This document shows positions 1-8,949 of a stretch of 64,000 nt of DNA, in pieces. Within the stretch, counting starts at the first letter, position 1. Each line of letters starts with the position of its first letter. The notes beneath the pieces were generated by a model. That model had not been told where the DNA came from, ran no database searches, and saw nothing but the letters and a program-made list of their open reading frames with translations. The stretch covers positions 1,322,501 to 1,386,500 of the forward strand of contig NZ_MUBG01000001.1 of assembly GCF_002022415.1 (NCBI RefSeq), read 5' to 3'. Both the position numbers and the translations under genes were made by a program. Origin of the DNA: Bartonella sp. WD12.1 (lineage in GTDB: Bacteria > Pseudomonadota > Alphaproteobacteria > Rhizobiales > Rhizobiaceae).

Positions 1-1491
1 CGTAATTTCATTGTTAATGAGATTAATTTTGATGGTACAGATACGTTTACTGATGATAAAGCGCAACAAGAAATACAAAACGCTGGATTAGTAGTGGACA
101 CAAAAAATGAATTTCTTTCAATTCTCACATTGGGGGAGCTTTTAAAGACAGATAACTTATTATCTACCCTTAAATTATCAGATAATCCTGAAGTGCGTAT
201 TACTCAAGAAAATCTTACTATTTCGCCTCAAAAAAACCGAATCGACCTTACAAAAAATTATGTTGAAGACATCATCCCCGTTCATAAAAAACAAACAATA
301 TTGAAAATACTTCAAGAATTTGAATCTGATTATAACACAGAACAAATTGAACAAGTTGCGCAAGCTTTAGCCACATTAAACCATTCAGATTTCCTTAAAG
401 AAGAAAGTCTCTTACGCCTTGGAATTGTCACGCAACATGGTGAAGAAGATCATATTGTGCGGGCAAGTATTTATCGCAAAAAGTATCATGTTCTTACAGT
501 TGCTTTAAATGATGATAATCAATTTGTTGAAAGCATAGAACCAGAAATGTCTCCTATTCTTCAAACTGCGTTTCAAAATGGTCTGTCTCATTCTGCAATT
601 AACGTTGGGCGATTGCCGACAGTTTATGATGCCATCTATCGTGCTATTCTTAGCCATAATATGTCACCTTCTGTTTCACAGCGCCTTATTCGTCTGCTCG
701 CAACCAATATTGACATGAAAAGCCGCATCACACCAACCGATCAGCTTGAAATATTTTATGCTGTGCCCAAAGAAAACAGCAATGAAAAAGACAAAAAAAG
801 CACACAAAATGCGCAACAGAGCCAAAACACTCAAGCCCCCCCCATTAATCAAGAAGTTCCCATTAATAATGTAGATCCCGAAATTCGCTATATCAGTGCC
901 ACTTTCGGTAATGTAACCTATAAATATTATCGTTATCAATCTAAAGACGGCAGCGTTGATTATTATGATTCAGAAGGAAAAAGTTCAAAGCCTTTTCTGC
1001 TCCGCAAACCTACTCCAAATGGCACTTTCGGCTCACCTTTTGGGCCACGCAAACACCCTATTTTAGGCTATGTGCGCATGCATACTGGGGTTGATTGGAT
1101 CGCACCAAAAGGATCACCCATCATTGCCGTTGGTGATGGTGTTGTAACCAAAGTGGGTGTAACCAGTGGTTATGGAAATCATGTAGTTATTCAACATGCC
1201 AATGGTTATGCGAGTAGTTATTCCCATCAAAATAATCACGCACCAGGCCTTAAGCAAGGAATGAAAGTACGGCAAGGGCAAGTGATTGGGTACGTTGGAT
1301 CAACTGGGCTTGCAACAGGGCCTCATTGCCATTTTGAAATTATTGTTAATGGCACAAAAGTTGACCCCATGCGTATCCGCATACCCAACAGTAAAGAATT
1401 ACTCAATCAAGATCTGCAAATATTCTTGCGAGAAAAACGTAATATTGATTCTTTAATCAACAGCCCCACAAAATCAATCAATGATTCTTAA
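1..1491 (+). CDS. M23 family metallopeptidase (LytM/DD-endopeptidase type), 5' end outside window
   Basis: The frame is open from base 1 without a stop, so the internal GTG at 94 is probably not the true start and the gene is cut by the window edge. The C-terminal third is a peptidase M23 domain. The Zn ligands are visible as HTGVD near base 1080 and GPHCHFE near base 1320, with SYSH between them in place of the more common YAHL. The domain ends about 45 residues before the stop. The upstream part is a long, poorly conserved region typical of periplasmic M23 proteins that hydrolyse peptidoglycan cross-links or activate amidases. A Gln/Asn-rich linker lies around bases 780-860. Family assignment is firm; substrate and the N-terminal membrane anchor cannot be judged here. 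Confidence 0.93.
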   Translation, partial: RNFIVNEINFDGTDTFTDDKAQQEIQNAGLVVDTKNEFLSILTLGELLKTDNLLSTLKLSDNPEVRITQENLTISPQKNRIDLTKNYVEDIIPVHKKQTILKILQEFESDYNTEQIEQVAQALATLNHSDFLKEESLLRLGIVTQHGEEDHIVRASIYRKKYHVLTVALNDDNQFVESIEPEMSPILQTAFQNGLSHSAINVGRLPTVYDAIYRAILSHNMSPSVSQRLIRLLATNIDMKSRITPTDQLEIFYAVPKENSNEKDKKSTQNAQQSQNTQAPPINQEVPINNVDPEIRYISATFGNVTYKYYRYQSKDGSVDYYDSEGKSSKPFLLRKPTPNGTFGSPFGPRKHPILGYVRMHTGVDWIAPKGSPIIAVGDGVVTKVGVTSGYGNHVVIQHANGYASSYSHQNNHAPGLKQGMKVRQGQVIGYVGSTGLATGPHCHFEIIVNGTKVDPMRIRIPNSKELLNQDLQIFLREKRNIDSLINSPTKSINDS

Positions 1492-1772
1492 ATCAGACTT
1501 CAGATTTTAATAATCAGAAAAATGCTTAAACACATTTTTTCAATTTTTAAAAATAACAAACAGAATAAAAGGCTTATATAAATAGAATGCTTAAAAGGAG
1601 CACTTTAAAAGCATATGGAGAAAACCAGCTTATATAAAAAAGCGCTTAAACCGCATAAAGGGAAATACTTTAAAACCCACAAAAAGCAACGCTTGGCTTT
1701 CCCTTACACAAGAAACAACCAAATAAAATAAAGTAACATAAAGGAGAGAAGAGAACTCTTTTAATAGCACCT

Positions 1773-3203
1773 TTAAGAGATAGATGATGAATCATTTGCG
1801 CTACGCGTTTTCAGTTTTGGCAAAGGAATGATTACCTTTGTTCCACCTAAATCAGATGTTTCAAACAATGGTTTTTCACCAAACTGCATACAAAGTTGTT
1901 CGATAACCAAATGGCCAAGGCCTGCTTTTTCCTCTAAATTTTGGCTATTGATGCCCACCCCATCATCTTCAACGATCAGGATCATTTGATCATTATCCTG
2001 AGGGATAAAAGAAACATAAATATTCCCACACCGTTGATCGGGGAAAGCATGTTTTAAAGCATTTGTCAGCAATTCACCAAGAATAATCCCAAGTGTTGTA
2101 GCATCTCTTGATGATAATTGACACTCTTTGAAATCTGTATAAATGGTGATATTTTCGCGCAATTCAAGGGGCACTGCCAATTCAACATCATGAACAACTG
2201 AACTTAGAAACTCGGCCACTAAAGTTGTTTCCATATCATCGCACAAACGCAAACGTCGGTGTGCAGTGGAGATTGTTTGAATACGATCACGTGCAGCACC
2301 AAGAACAGAACGTACTTCTGCATTTTTGCTTCGATTTAATTGCAAAGCAAGCAAAGAAGACACTGTACTGAGCGAATTTCCGATGCGGTGACTTGCATCT
2401 TGCAGAAGCATTTCAACACGCTGGCGTTCTTTTTCAGCATGGTTGCGTGCTTTTTCCAATTCTTGTGTTCGCTCTTTCACACGTGCTTCAAGAGCAGCAT
2501 TTTCGCTATGAAGTAACAATTGATATGTTTTTAAATAACGAACATCACGACGAAACCGATTGATCACAAAGTAAGCTGAAACAAAAGTGCTAACAACAGC
2601 AACAATCGCTGCCAATGTTAAGGCAGCACGCATCATAGCTATGTCTTTGCGTTGTTTTTGCCGCGTTGCATTATCCCCATTGATAAAATTTGTCATTAAC
2701 TGAGCTAAACGTGCAACTTGAAGTTTTGAAATTTCAGGAGAAGATGGTGGTTTAACCAATGGATCACTAAAAGAATCAAGAGAAACCATATGCGCAATCA
2801 TAATGGCTTTGCGCGCTTCAACTTCTTTTTTAAAAGCGCTAAACCATTCATACCATTGCGGCTTGGAATAGACAATAAGACCAGTATAATCAAGAATATC
2901 ATCAAGATTACGCGCTGCATTTGTAAAGTGGGTTTTATCTTCTTCCTTGTGGCTACTTTCATAGCGACGGTCCGCTGCCGCCATATCAATCAAATTAATC
3001 AATACCAAATCAGCTTGTTCTCGCAATTGTGAACTTGTATTCAACCGTGCAACCTCCCGATCTACTGCATTGGATAACAGCATAATAAAAATTGCTGCTA
3101 AAAAAGCCATCAAAAGAGAGATGATAATTGCCACCCAACGCCAACGTGTAATTGTTGAACCAGAAGAAGATATTTGAGGAAGAAAATCCGTCTGTGTTGT
3201 CAT
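1773..3203 (-). CDS. membrane sensor histidine kinase (HisKA_2 type), general stress locus
   Basis: About 476 residues. Two membrane segments (about residues 20-45 and 195-220) bracket a roughly 150-residue periplasmic sensor region that I do not recognise. A cytoplasmic coiled coil follows, then a HisKA_2-like dimerisation box with DASHRIGNSL carrying the phospho-acceptor His. The HATPase_c domain shows the N box (GELLTNALKHA) and G box (EDDGVGI). Kinases of this kind phosphorylate PhyR in alphaproteobacteria. It lies downstream of nepR-ecfG on the same strand, 226 bases away. A longer frame starts at 3236, but I prefer the ATG at 3203, which has GGA upstream and leaves a short tail before the first membrane helix. 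The signal sensed is unknown. Confidence 0.88.
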   Translation of the reverse strand: MTTQTDFLPQISSSGSTITRWRWVAIIISLLMAFLAAIFIMLLSNAVDREVARLNTSSQLREQADLVLINLIDMAAADRRYESSHKEEDKTHFTNAARNLDDILDYTGLIVYSKPQWYEWFSAFKKEVEARKAIMIAHMVSLDSFSDPLVKPPSSPEISKLQVARLAQLMTNFINGDNATRQKQRKDIAMMRAALTLAAIVAVVSTFVSAYFVINRFRRDVRYLKTYQLLLHSENAALEARVKERTQELEKARNHAEKERQRVEMLLQDASHRIGNSLSTVSSLLALQLNRSKNAEVRSVLGAARDRIQTISTAHRRLRLCDDMETTLVAEFLSSVVHDVELAVPLELRENITIYTDFKECQLSSRDATTLGIILGELLTNALKHAFPDQRCGNIYVSFIPQDNDQMILIVEDDGVGINSQNLEEKAGLGHLVIEQLCMQFGEKPLFETSDLGGTKVIIPLPKLKTRSANDSSSIS

Positions 3204-3429
3204 AGAATTTCCATCAATAAACCTGACAATCGTCATTCTTCAGTGTATAGGAGAAAGGTTTTCTTGATCATTGATATAAAAACCCTGGCAGATACCTGAT
3301 GCAGGCCTTTTTTATTTTTCCTAAAAATGCAGGCTAAATCGTTTAGAAGATCTTGCAAACGGTGATTTCCTGTAAAAGTTGTAATGGAAAGACAAAAAAC
3401 AAAGCTTTTAACCATCATGGTGACGCTCT

Positions 3430-3984
3430 TTAGCTATTAAATGAGCACAATGTACTTCCAGCCGAATAAGCATCGGGGCCATAATCGGATTCACCATCTA
3501 CCTTGAGAAGTTCTTGCAAACGATTGCGCGCTCTGCTGACACGGCTTTTAATTGTCCCCACAGCACAGTCACAAATAACTGCAGCATCTTCATATGAAAA
3601 ACCAGACGCACCAATTAAAATAATCGCTTCTTTCTGATCAGCAGAAAGCATGTCTAAGGCCTTTTTAAAATCTTGCAAATCCAACGATCCATATTGAGCA
3701 GGGTGAACAGCTACATTTTTAGACAAAAGGCCATCACTGTCTTGAACCTCTCTACCTCTTTTGCGCATCTGACTGTAAAATTCATTACGCAAAATGGTAA
3801 AAAGCCAAGCTTTGATATTCGTACCCATTTCAAAACTGTCTTGCTTAGCCCATGCTTTCACAATAGTGTCTTGGACGAGATCTTCTGCCTTATCGTGCTT
3901 GCCACTTAAAGAAATAGCAAAAGCGCGCAATGCCGGCAGGATCAAAAGCAATTCTTGTTTAAAATTTTTCGCACCCGTCATCAT
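3430..3984 (-). CDS. ecfG: ECF sigma factor of the general stress response (EcfG/RpoE type)
   Basis: 184 residues with region 2 (DKAEDLVQDTIVKAWAK, then the FTILRNEFYSQMRK helix) and region 4 (LSADQKEAIILIGASGFSYE, then a GTIKSRVSRARNRL helix). This is the ECF15/EcfG pattern. It directs RNA polymerase to GGAAC-N16/17-CGTT promoters. In unstressed cells NepR holds it inactive; phosphorylated PhyR removes NepR. It starts 6 bases after the nepR stop codon, so the two are almost certainly co-transcribed and translationally coupled. In Bartonella quintana the homologue is called RpoE and has been linked to adaptation to the arthropod vector. The Ser/Gly-rich C-terminal tail after region 4 is unremarkable. 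Confidence 0.95.
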   Translation of the reverse strand: MMTGAKNFKQELLLILPALRAFAISLSGKHDKAEDLVQDTIVKAWAKQDSFEMGTNIKAWLFTILRNEFYSQMRKRGREVQDSDGLLSKNVAVHPAQYGSLDLQDFKKALDMLSADQKEAIILIGASGFSYEDAAVICDCAVGTIKSRVSRARNRLQELLKVDGESDYGPDAYSAGSTLCSFNS

Positions 3985-3990
3985 AAAGGA

Positions 3991-4194
3991 TCAAACCTCT
4001 TCTGCGCTGTTTAAAGAGGCGCGTTCTGCTTGATCCAATTTTTCCAAAAGTTCTAGAAAACGAACAGGAATAGCTTCTTCCTGAATCCCCATATAAAATT
4101 GGCGCAGTTTCAGAACAATCTCGCTGTTAACGCCAAAAAGATTATCGCCAAGTGCAGAAGGATCGGTGAGATTTTTTTCACCACAGTCGTTCAT
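3991..4194 (-). CDS. nepR: anti-sigma factor NepR
   Basis: 67 residues. The core LRQFYMGIQEEAIPVRFLEL with a following LLEKLDQAE helix is the NepR signature: two helices that bind either the sigma factor or the sigma-like domain of PhyR. The size is typical. It lies directly upstream of ecfG (6-base gap) and divergent from phyR across a 163-base intergenic region, the standard alphaproteobacterial arrangement. No membrane segment is present, as expected for a cytoplasmic anti-sigma factor. Confidence 0.93.
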   Translation of the reverse strand: MNDCGEKNLTDPSALGDNLFGVNSEIVLKLRQFYMGIQEEAIPVRFLELLEKLDQAERASLNSAEEV

Positions 4195-4267
4195 TTTTCA
4201 GTCCCTTAACCCATATATTAACTCAAAGAAGATTTTTCTCTTCATGGTTGTAAATATAGTTGCGCTT

Positions 4268-4298
4268 AAAAAGTTCCATATGAGGGAAGGAACTTTTT
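4268..4298. promoter_or_regulatory. perfect 10-bp inverted repeat carrying divergent GGAAC elements
   Basis: AAAAAGTTCC (4268-4277) and GGAACTTTTT (4289-4298) form a perfect inverted repeat with an 11-base centre. It sits between the divergent nepR-ecfG and phyR genes. Each arm presents GGAAC, the EcfG -35 element, reading outward toward each gene. I do not see CGTT at the expected 16-17 base spacing on either side, so autoregulation by EcfG is plausible but not shown. A factor-binding palindrome is the alternative. Confidence 0.5.
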
Positions 4299-4357
4299 CG
4301 TATGTTGGGAATTTTAATTTTCAAAAGCGCTTTTAAAGACAGAAGGAGTTATCAATC

Positions 4358-5152
4358 ATGTCATTATCAATGCGTATTGCCCCACATCTTCCTTATCTTC
4401 GACGTTTTGCAAGATCTGTTACAGGCAGCCAATCGTCTGGTGATGCTTATGTAGCAGCGATGTTGGAAGCGCTTATTACCGATATCTCCATTTTTCCAAA
4501 AGCATCAAGCGATCGCATTGGAACCTATCGGCTTTTTTGCCACCTTTTTGATCAAACCACACCCAATATCGCTGAGCCATTGCCGCAATTTGGTCTTGAA
4601 CAAAAAGCAAACGCAAAATTATCATATCTTACACCGCGTGCACGCCAAGCATTTTTGCTAATTGCTGTAGAAGGCTTTAATGAGCGTGAAGCAAGCGAGA
4701 TTATGAATATTGATGCACAACAATTCCATCAATTTCTCAATCAAGCATCTATCGATATTTCAGCACAAATAGCTACACAAATTATGATTATTGAAGACGA
4801 ACCTCTCATTGCGATGGACATTGAACAAATGGTGGCAAATCTTGGTCATCAAGTTGTAGGGATTGCACGCACCCGTGATGAAGCTGTTGTCATGTATCAC
4901 CAAAAGAAACCTCGGATGGTTTTAGCTGATATTCAATTGGCAGATAATAGTTCGGGTATTGATGCGGTTAATGACATCTTGAAAAATGACCACATACCTG
5001 TGATCTTTATCACTGCTTTTCCAGAAAGATTACTGACAGGAGAACGCCCTGAACCAACTTTTTTGGTTACTAAACCCTTTAATCCTGATATGGTAAAAGC
5101 ACTTATTTCGCAGGCTTTATTTTTTCAAGAAAATGCTTCCAAAGCCGCATAA
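4358..5152 (+). CDS. phyR: general stress response regulator PhyR
   Basis: 264 residues in the order specific to PhyR: an N-terminal ECF-sigma-like domain (about 1-130, which mimics the sigma factor) and a C-terminal receiver (about 140-255). The receiver shows the acidic pair in IIEDEPLIAMD, the phospho-acceptor Asp in VLADIQL, the conserved Thr in FITAFPE and the Lys in VTKPF. On phosphorylation the sigma-like domain is exposed and captures NepR, freeing EcfG. The start has AAGGAG 9 bases upstream of ATG. Its stop overlaps the start of the next kinase gene (TAATG). Confidence 0.96.
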   Translation: MSLSMRIAPHLPYLRRFARSVTGSQSSGDAYVAAMLEALITDISIFPKASSDRIGTYRLFCHLFDQTTPNIAEPLPQFGLEQKANAKLSYLTPRARQAFLLIAVEGFNEREASEIMNIDAQQFHQFLNQASIDISAQIATQIMIIEDEPLIAMDIEQMVANLGHQVVGIARTRDEAVVMYHQKKPRMVLADIQLADNSSGIDAVNDILKNDHIPVIFITAFPERLLTGERPEPTFLVTKPFNPDMVKALISQALFFQENASKAA

Positions 5153-6192
5153 TGGAAAGCAATATTTCAATTATGAGCATCAACCCTGTTTCTACTCTGC
5201 CTATGGACAGATCTCATCTCAGTGCCCTTATGCAGGCTATCCGCAGCGCTGATATTTGTGTTTTCTATCAGACAACAAATCTGATTCATTTATGGGCTGA
5301 AAACTTGCCTCAGCATTTGCACAATAAATGGCGAGTGGGTTGTCGCGATAATGATTTTTTTTCACCTGATCTTGCCGATAATATGGAAACGATCAAATTG
5401 CAGGTCTTAGCCACTGGCAAAATGCAAACTATTGAAGTGCAATTTGAAGATATGGCAAAACAAGAAATTTGGTATAAATTCTCGATTGATTGTGACCGCA
5501 ATGATCGTGGAGAAATTATCGGCGTGATCACAACAGGTGTTGAAATTTCAGGCCTGCGCCGACGCGAACAAGTGCTGAAAATTTTGCTCCGAGAAGTCAG
5601 TCATCGCTCTAAAAACCTTTTGGCTATCATTCAAAGCATTGCTAGCCAAACTGCACGCTATACAGAATCGCTTCAAGTTTTTTTACGTAAATTCCAAGGA
5701 CGTCTGCATTCTCTTTCCCATTCTCAAGACCTTATTACCGATTCCAACTGGCGTGGAGCACAATTTCGTGAATTGGTACAATCACAAGCCTTGGGTTATC
5801 TTGTGAAAGAGATAGAGCGATTTTCTATTGAAGGTGCTGATCCTTACCTCTTTCCAAACGCGGCTTTACATATTGGTTTGGCTTTTCATGAATTAATTGT
5901 CAATTCACTCTCTTTTGGTGCCCTGTCACAAGAAAGGGGAAGCGTATCTGTGCACTGTGAAATCCACGTAAATACCAATAAACCAGCAAATCTCTTAATC
6001 ACCTGGCATGAAAATTTTGAACCTGGAACCACTCTTTCTGAGCACAATAAAGCCTGTTTTGGCAGTACAGTTTTAGAAAAAATTGTTCCCATTTGCGTAA
6101 ATGGATCAGCCTCTTTAAAAGTAACAGAAGAAGGAGTGGTTTATTGTTTATCTGTGCCTGATACTTATTTTGATCTTGATACGTTTTCTTAA
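5152..6192 (+). CDS. PAS-HWE sensor histidine kinase
   Basis: 346 residues, soluble. A PAS-like sensor region (about 20-135) precedes an HWE kinase core. LREVSHRSKNLLAIIQSI contains the phospho-acceptor His, FHELIVNSLSFGALS is the N box, and ITWHE supplies the WxE element that names the family. It overlaps the phyR stop by one base and so is translationally coupled to it. Context makes PhyR the expected partner. The C-terminal glycine-rich lid is weakly conserved (ACFGSTVLEKIVP). A hairpin terminator follows at 6241. Confidence 0.9.
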   Translation: MESNISIMSINPVSTLPMDRSHLSALMQAIRSADICVFYQTTNLIHLWAENLPQHLHNKWRVGCRDNDFFSPDLADNMETIKLQVLATGKMQTIEVQFEDMAKQEIWYKFSIDCDRNDRGEIIGVITTGVEISGLRRREQVLKILLREVSHRSKNLLAIIQSIASQTARYTESLQVFLRKFQGRLHSLSHSQDLITDSNWRGAQFRELVQSQALGYLVKEIERFSIEGADPYLFPNAALHIGLAFHELIVNSLSFGALSQERGSVSVHCEIHVNTNKPANLLITWHENFEPGTTLSEHNKACFGSTVLEKIVPICVNGSASLKVTEEGVVYCLSVPDTYFDLDTFS

Positions 6193-6240
6193 AGAACACT
6201 TCAAATATAAAGAAATACACAAAGCCCCCTCATCATTCCC

Positions 6241-6289
6241 GATATAATGAATGACTTGGATGCCCATCAATATCCATTATATCTTTTTT
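6241..6289 (+). terminator. rho-independent terminator after the phyR operon
   Basis: GATATAATG (6241-6249) pairs perfectly with CATTATATC (6275-6283) and is followed by six T. It lies 48 bases after the kinase stop codon on the same strand. The stem is A+T-rich but the layout is that of an intrinsic terminator. Confidence 0.7.
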
Positions 6290-6520
6290 GAAGCAAAAAT
6301 TTGAAGTTTGCACTACCAGTTTCTTTAAATCAAATCGATATAACCAATCTCTTGGCAATAAATTTATGCCATCAAATTTACGCCATCACTCTTTTCAGAA
6401 TAAATCTGGCTTCACGCACCTTTTGGAACAAACTAAATACTATAAACGTTTAAACTGCAAATTTCCTTTGTCAAAAGATCACTCAAAGAAGCTATCAACA
6501 TTTTCTCTGGAAGGTATTTT

Positions 6521-6826
6521 ATGAATCCTATCGTTGCTGTTCTTCTCCTAGTTTCATGTAATGATGATTTGAACAGCTGTTATTCCAATGACTCCATAGT
6601 GCAATTCTACCCAACAACACAAACATGTGAACAAGATATCGTACCATCAATCAAAAAACTTACGTTCGGGCAGCAAATTTTTGCCCAATGTACAAACATA
6701 CCAATAAACTCAGCACAACAAAAAATCTCTCTTGTTTGGTCTGTCACAAGCCAAGGCAATTTCCTGCTTCAAAGTCTCCATAACAACGATAACGAGAAAA
6801 CAGATCTTAAAACAAACACCTTGTGA
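6521..6826 (+). CDS. conserved small protein of unknown function
   Basis: 101 residues. The start is well supported by GGAAGG 7 bases upstream of ATG. A hydrophobic N-terminus (MNPIVAVLLLVSC) is followed by a cysteine-containing body: TCEQDI near residue 35, FAQCTNIP near residue 57, and an LVWSVTSQG strand. From memory this matches a family of short Rhizobiales proteins with an RCxxxDP...IVWxVxxxG pattern whose function is unknown. The N-terminus could be a lipoprotein or non-cleaved signal, but no clean lipobox is visible. The last 15 residues are polar and probably disordered. Confidence 0.6.
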   Translation: MNPIVAVLLLVSCNDDLNSCYSNDSIVQFYPTTQTCEQDIVPSIKKLTFGQQIFAQCTNIPINSAQQKISLVWSVTSQGNFLLQSLHNNDNEKTDLKTNTL

Positions 6827-6907
6827 CTTCTTTCTTGTTTTTTAAAAACACTTATCCATTGTAAAAAAATCATTTAAAGCATAAATCCTTTAAGCTTAAA
6901 AAGAACA

Positions 6908-7375
6908 ATGGAAAAATGCACTATGACCTATAATACGCATGCTTTTCAAGAAAACCATAAAAAACCACACACCCTACCCCAAGATAAACCTTTAGATCCT
7001 GCAGTAGAACGGGTGAGAAAAAAACTCATGCGTTTAATGATCATATCCATTTCAATTACAATCATTCTTATTCTTTTTGTGTTGGCGGGCGTAATCTATA
7101 AAATTATAACACCTGAAACAGCTTCCAAACAAACAAAGCCTCTTGCCTTTCAAAGCGAAAACCTGCCCTTTGCTCATCATACACTCTTACTGCCACCAAA
7201 AGCGCAGATTATATCGCAAAGTCTCTCAGACCATCACATCGCACTAAGAGTTTTAATGCCAAACGGGCAAACACATTTTATGATTTATAATTATCGCACA
7301 GGTGCTCTCATTTCAAATCTTTCCGTGACAATGACACAAGAAACAACTCTTACAAAGCCTTTTCAAGTGCAATAA
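6908..7375 (+). CDS. single-pass membrane protein of unknown function, conserved in Rhizobiales
   Basis: 155 residues. A polar cytoplasmic N-terminus ending in DPAVERVRKKLMRL is followed by one transmembrane helix (about residues 42-65, ISISITIILILFVLAGVIY). The small periplasmic domain has short beta strands (AQIISQSLSDHHIALRVL, then a QTHFMIYNYRTGALI strand). The arrangement is that of a conserved alphaproteobacterial protein sometimes misnamed fimbrial protein. It is convergent with the DUF4167 gene, with 11 bases between stops. Function unknown. Confidence 0.7.
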   Translation: MEKCTMTYNTHAFQENHKKPHTLPQDKPLDPAVERVRKKLMRLMIISISITIILILFVLAGVIYKIITPETASKQTKPLAFQSENLPFAHHTLLLPPKAQIISQSLSDHHIALRVLMPNGQTHFMIYNYRTGALISNLSVTMTQETTLTKPFQVQ

Positions 7376-7386
7376 TCAACACAAAC

Positions 7387-8091
7387 TTAGCCTTTTTCCC
7401 CTACTGAACGCGTTGATGTTGTTTTGCGTCGACGTGGCTTTTTTGATGCCTCTTCACCAGATAAAGGAAGGGAAGCAACTTTTTTTGCAGATTCATTCCT
7501 TTTTTCAGAAAGTGCTGCCACTTGAGATAATTCATCAGAAGAGGACTCTTGAGTCTGAGTATGCCGACGTGGCAAACGACGCGATTTTTTGGCAACTTCA
7601 CCCCCCTCTTCAGCAGTTCGTTTTTTTTGCTCAACAGTTTCAGTTAATTCAGAACTCTTGGCTTCTGGAGTATCAGATGAGCGTATATTTCTTTTACTAC
7701 CTTTTCGTCTTTCATTGTGTTTTTGTTGTTGCGTGTGCGTCACAGGCCTTTCATCATTGCTATCATCTATTTTAATATTTTCAGCACCTGTTTCTTCGCA
7801 GCTCTTCTCACCATTTTCATCACACTGAACGAGTTGAGAGCTATGCCCAACTGCTGCAAGGATAATACGCAAATAATGTTCAGCATGTTGCAGATAATTC
7901 TCCGACATAACGCGGTCACCAGCACCTTGTGCATCACGTGCAAGACTTATGTATTTATCAGCAATTTGCTGGGCATTACCACGAATTTTAACATCCGGTC
8001 CATTACTTTCATAATTACGGGACAATGGATTAGGGCCACGACGATTATTATTATTACGATTGCGTACCCGTCTATTTTGCTGCGACCTCAT
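7387..8091 (-). CDS. DUF4167 domain protein
   Basis: 234 residues. The N-terminus is Arg/Asn-rich (RRVRNRNNNNRRGPNP) and leads into the DUF4167 core, recognisable by VKIRGNAQQIADKYISLARD and SENYLQHAEHYLRIILA. The remaining two thirds is low-complexity, charged and Lys/Arg/Glu/Ser-rich, as in other members. The family is restricted to alphaproteobacteria; the basic character suggests nucleic-acid binding, but no function is established. Two blocks of the tail resemble each other (KSRRLPRRHTQ and KKPRRRKTTSTR). Confidence 0.88.
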   Translation of the reverse strand: MRSQQNRRVRNRNNNNRRGPNPLSRNYESNGPDVKIRGNAQQIADKYISLARDAQGAGDRVMSENYLQHAEHYLRIILAAVGHSSQLVQCDENGEKSCEETGAENIKIDDSNDERPVTHTQQQKHNERRKGSKRNIRSSDTPEAKSSELTETVEQKKRTAEEGGEVAKKSRRLPRRHTQTQESSSDELSQVAALSEKRNESAKKVASLPLSGEEASKKPRRRKTTSTRSVGEKG

Positions 8092-8949
8092 ATGTATCCC
8101 TTTTATATGTATTCCTTTTGGATTATATTTGTTAATTGATTTTTCTCATCGCATTATTTCTTTAATAATGCTGATCATGTTTAAAATACGGTTATGAGAC
8201 TATCCCCGTTTTATTTAACTTAAATGATATTGAATTGATATCATATCAAAAGCACATATTTTTTGAAAATCACCCAACACAGCAGGGAATATCTCAGCAT
8301 AATTCCCAATTTATCTGCTAATAAGCAGAAACGTAACGATGTTCTTATAAAATTCCAAGTCTTTTTTTTAAAAAAAACCATATTTCTTTAAAAAAGTGAT
8401 CAATCTTGTGGAAAAAGAGTAAAAACAAGCATAGTTTTTTCTGATATTTTTCTAATTTTTCTATTATCAACACTTCCCTTAAGGGCAAGCAAATGCTGTA
8501 CTCCTACTCCTTGCAATCTAGCAAATAAGAACAAAAGATGAGAAAACAAAGCCAAAAAACAAGTGGATCGCCCTTAACCACAATGTATCAAGAACCCTTC
8601 TGTAACGAATGATATACAGGTTGCGCTTTAAGCATATTAAGACTTGTATCAATTTTCACACATCATATCATGGGTTGTAACACCCTTACAATTACAAGCA
8701 TAATCAAGAATATCAAAAATTAATCAAATAAAGAAAAAGAACATTTCTCACTTTCTATTTTCACTGCTCATTGGCGTTTTTTAAATTGTTTTTTTGATTT
8801 TGATACAAAGTTAAGCAGTGTCTTTCTTCATTCTTCAGTACACGCCGCCCGCTATGAATTCCCTATCTCCACCTAACTGAATAAAAAATGGGAAACCTTC
8901 CGCCACTCAAACTCTTTAGAGCACTCTCTCAAATTATAACTTTGTTATA
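8092..8949. other. 858-base A+T-rich gap, no gene seen
   Basis: No reading frame with a ribosome-binding site and no recognisable RNA gene. The first 60 bases should hold the DUF4167 promoter. The rest is A+T-rich with many stops in all frames and lacks the G-poor repeat character of the later spacers. It adjoins the decayed toxin locus and may be remnant DNA, but I cannot recognise any parent gene. Confidence 0.5.

Noticed and set aside
3233-3418. 61-codon - strand frame overlapping the kinase start by ATGA
   Set aside because: No ribosome-binding site and no recognisable composition or family; the preferred kinase start lies 30 bases further on. It could be a remnant, but support is too weak.
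6288-6524. 78-codon + strand frame before the small conserved gene at 6521
   Set aside because: Begins with TTG at the end of a terminator T-run and has no protein-like features.
8838-8856. A stretch resembling the 16S rRNA 3' region (TACACGCCGCCCG)
   Set aside because: Only about 13 bases match, with no flanking rRNA similarity; chance resemblance.
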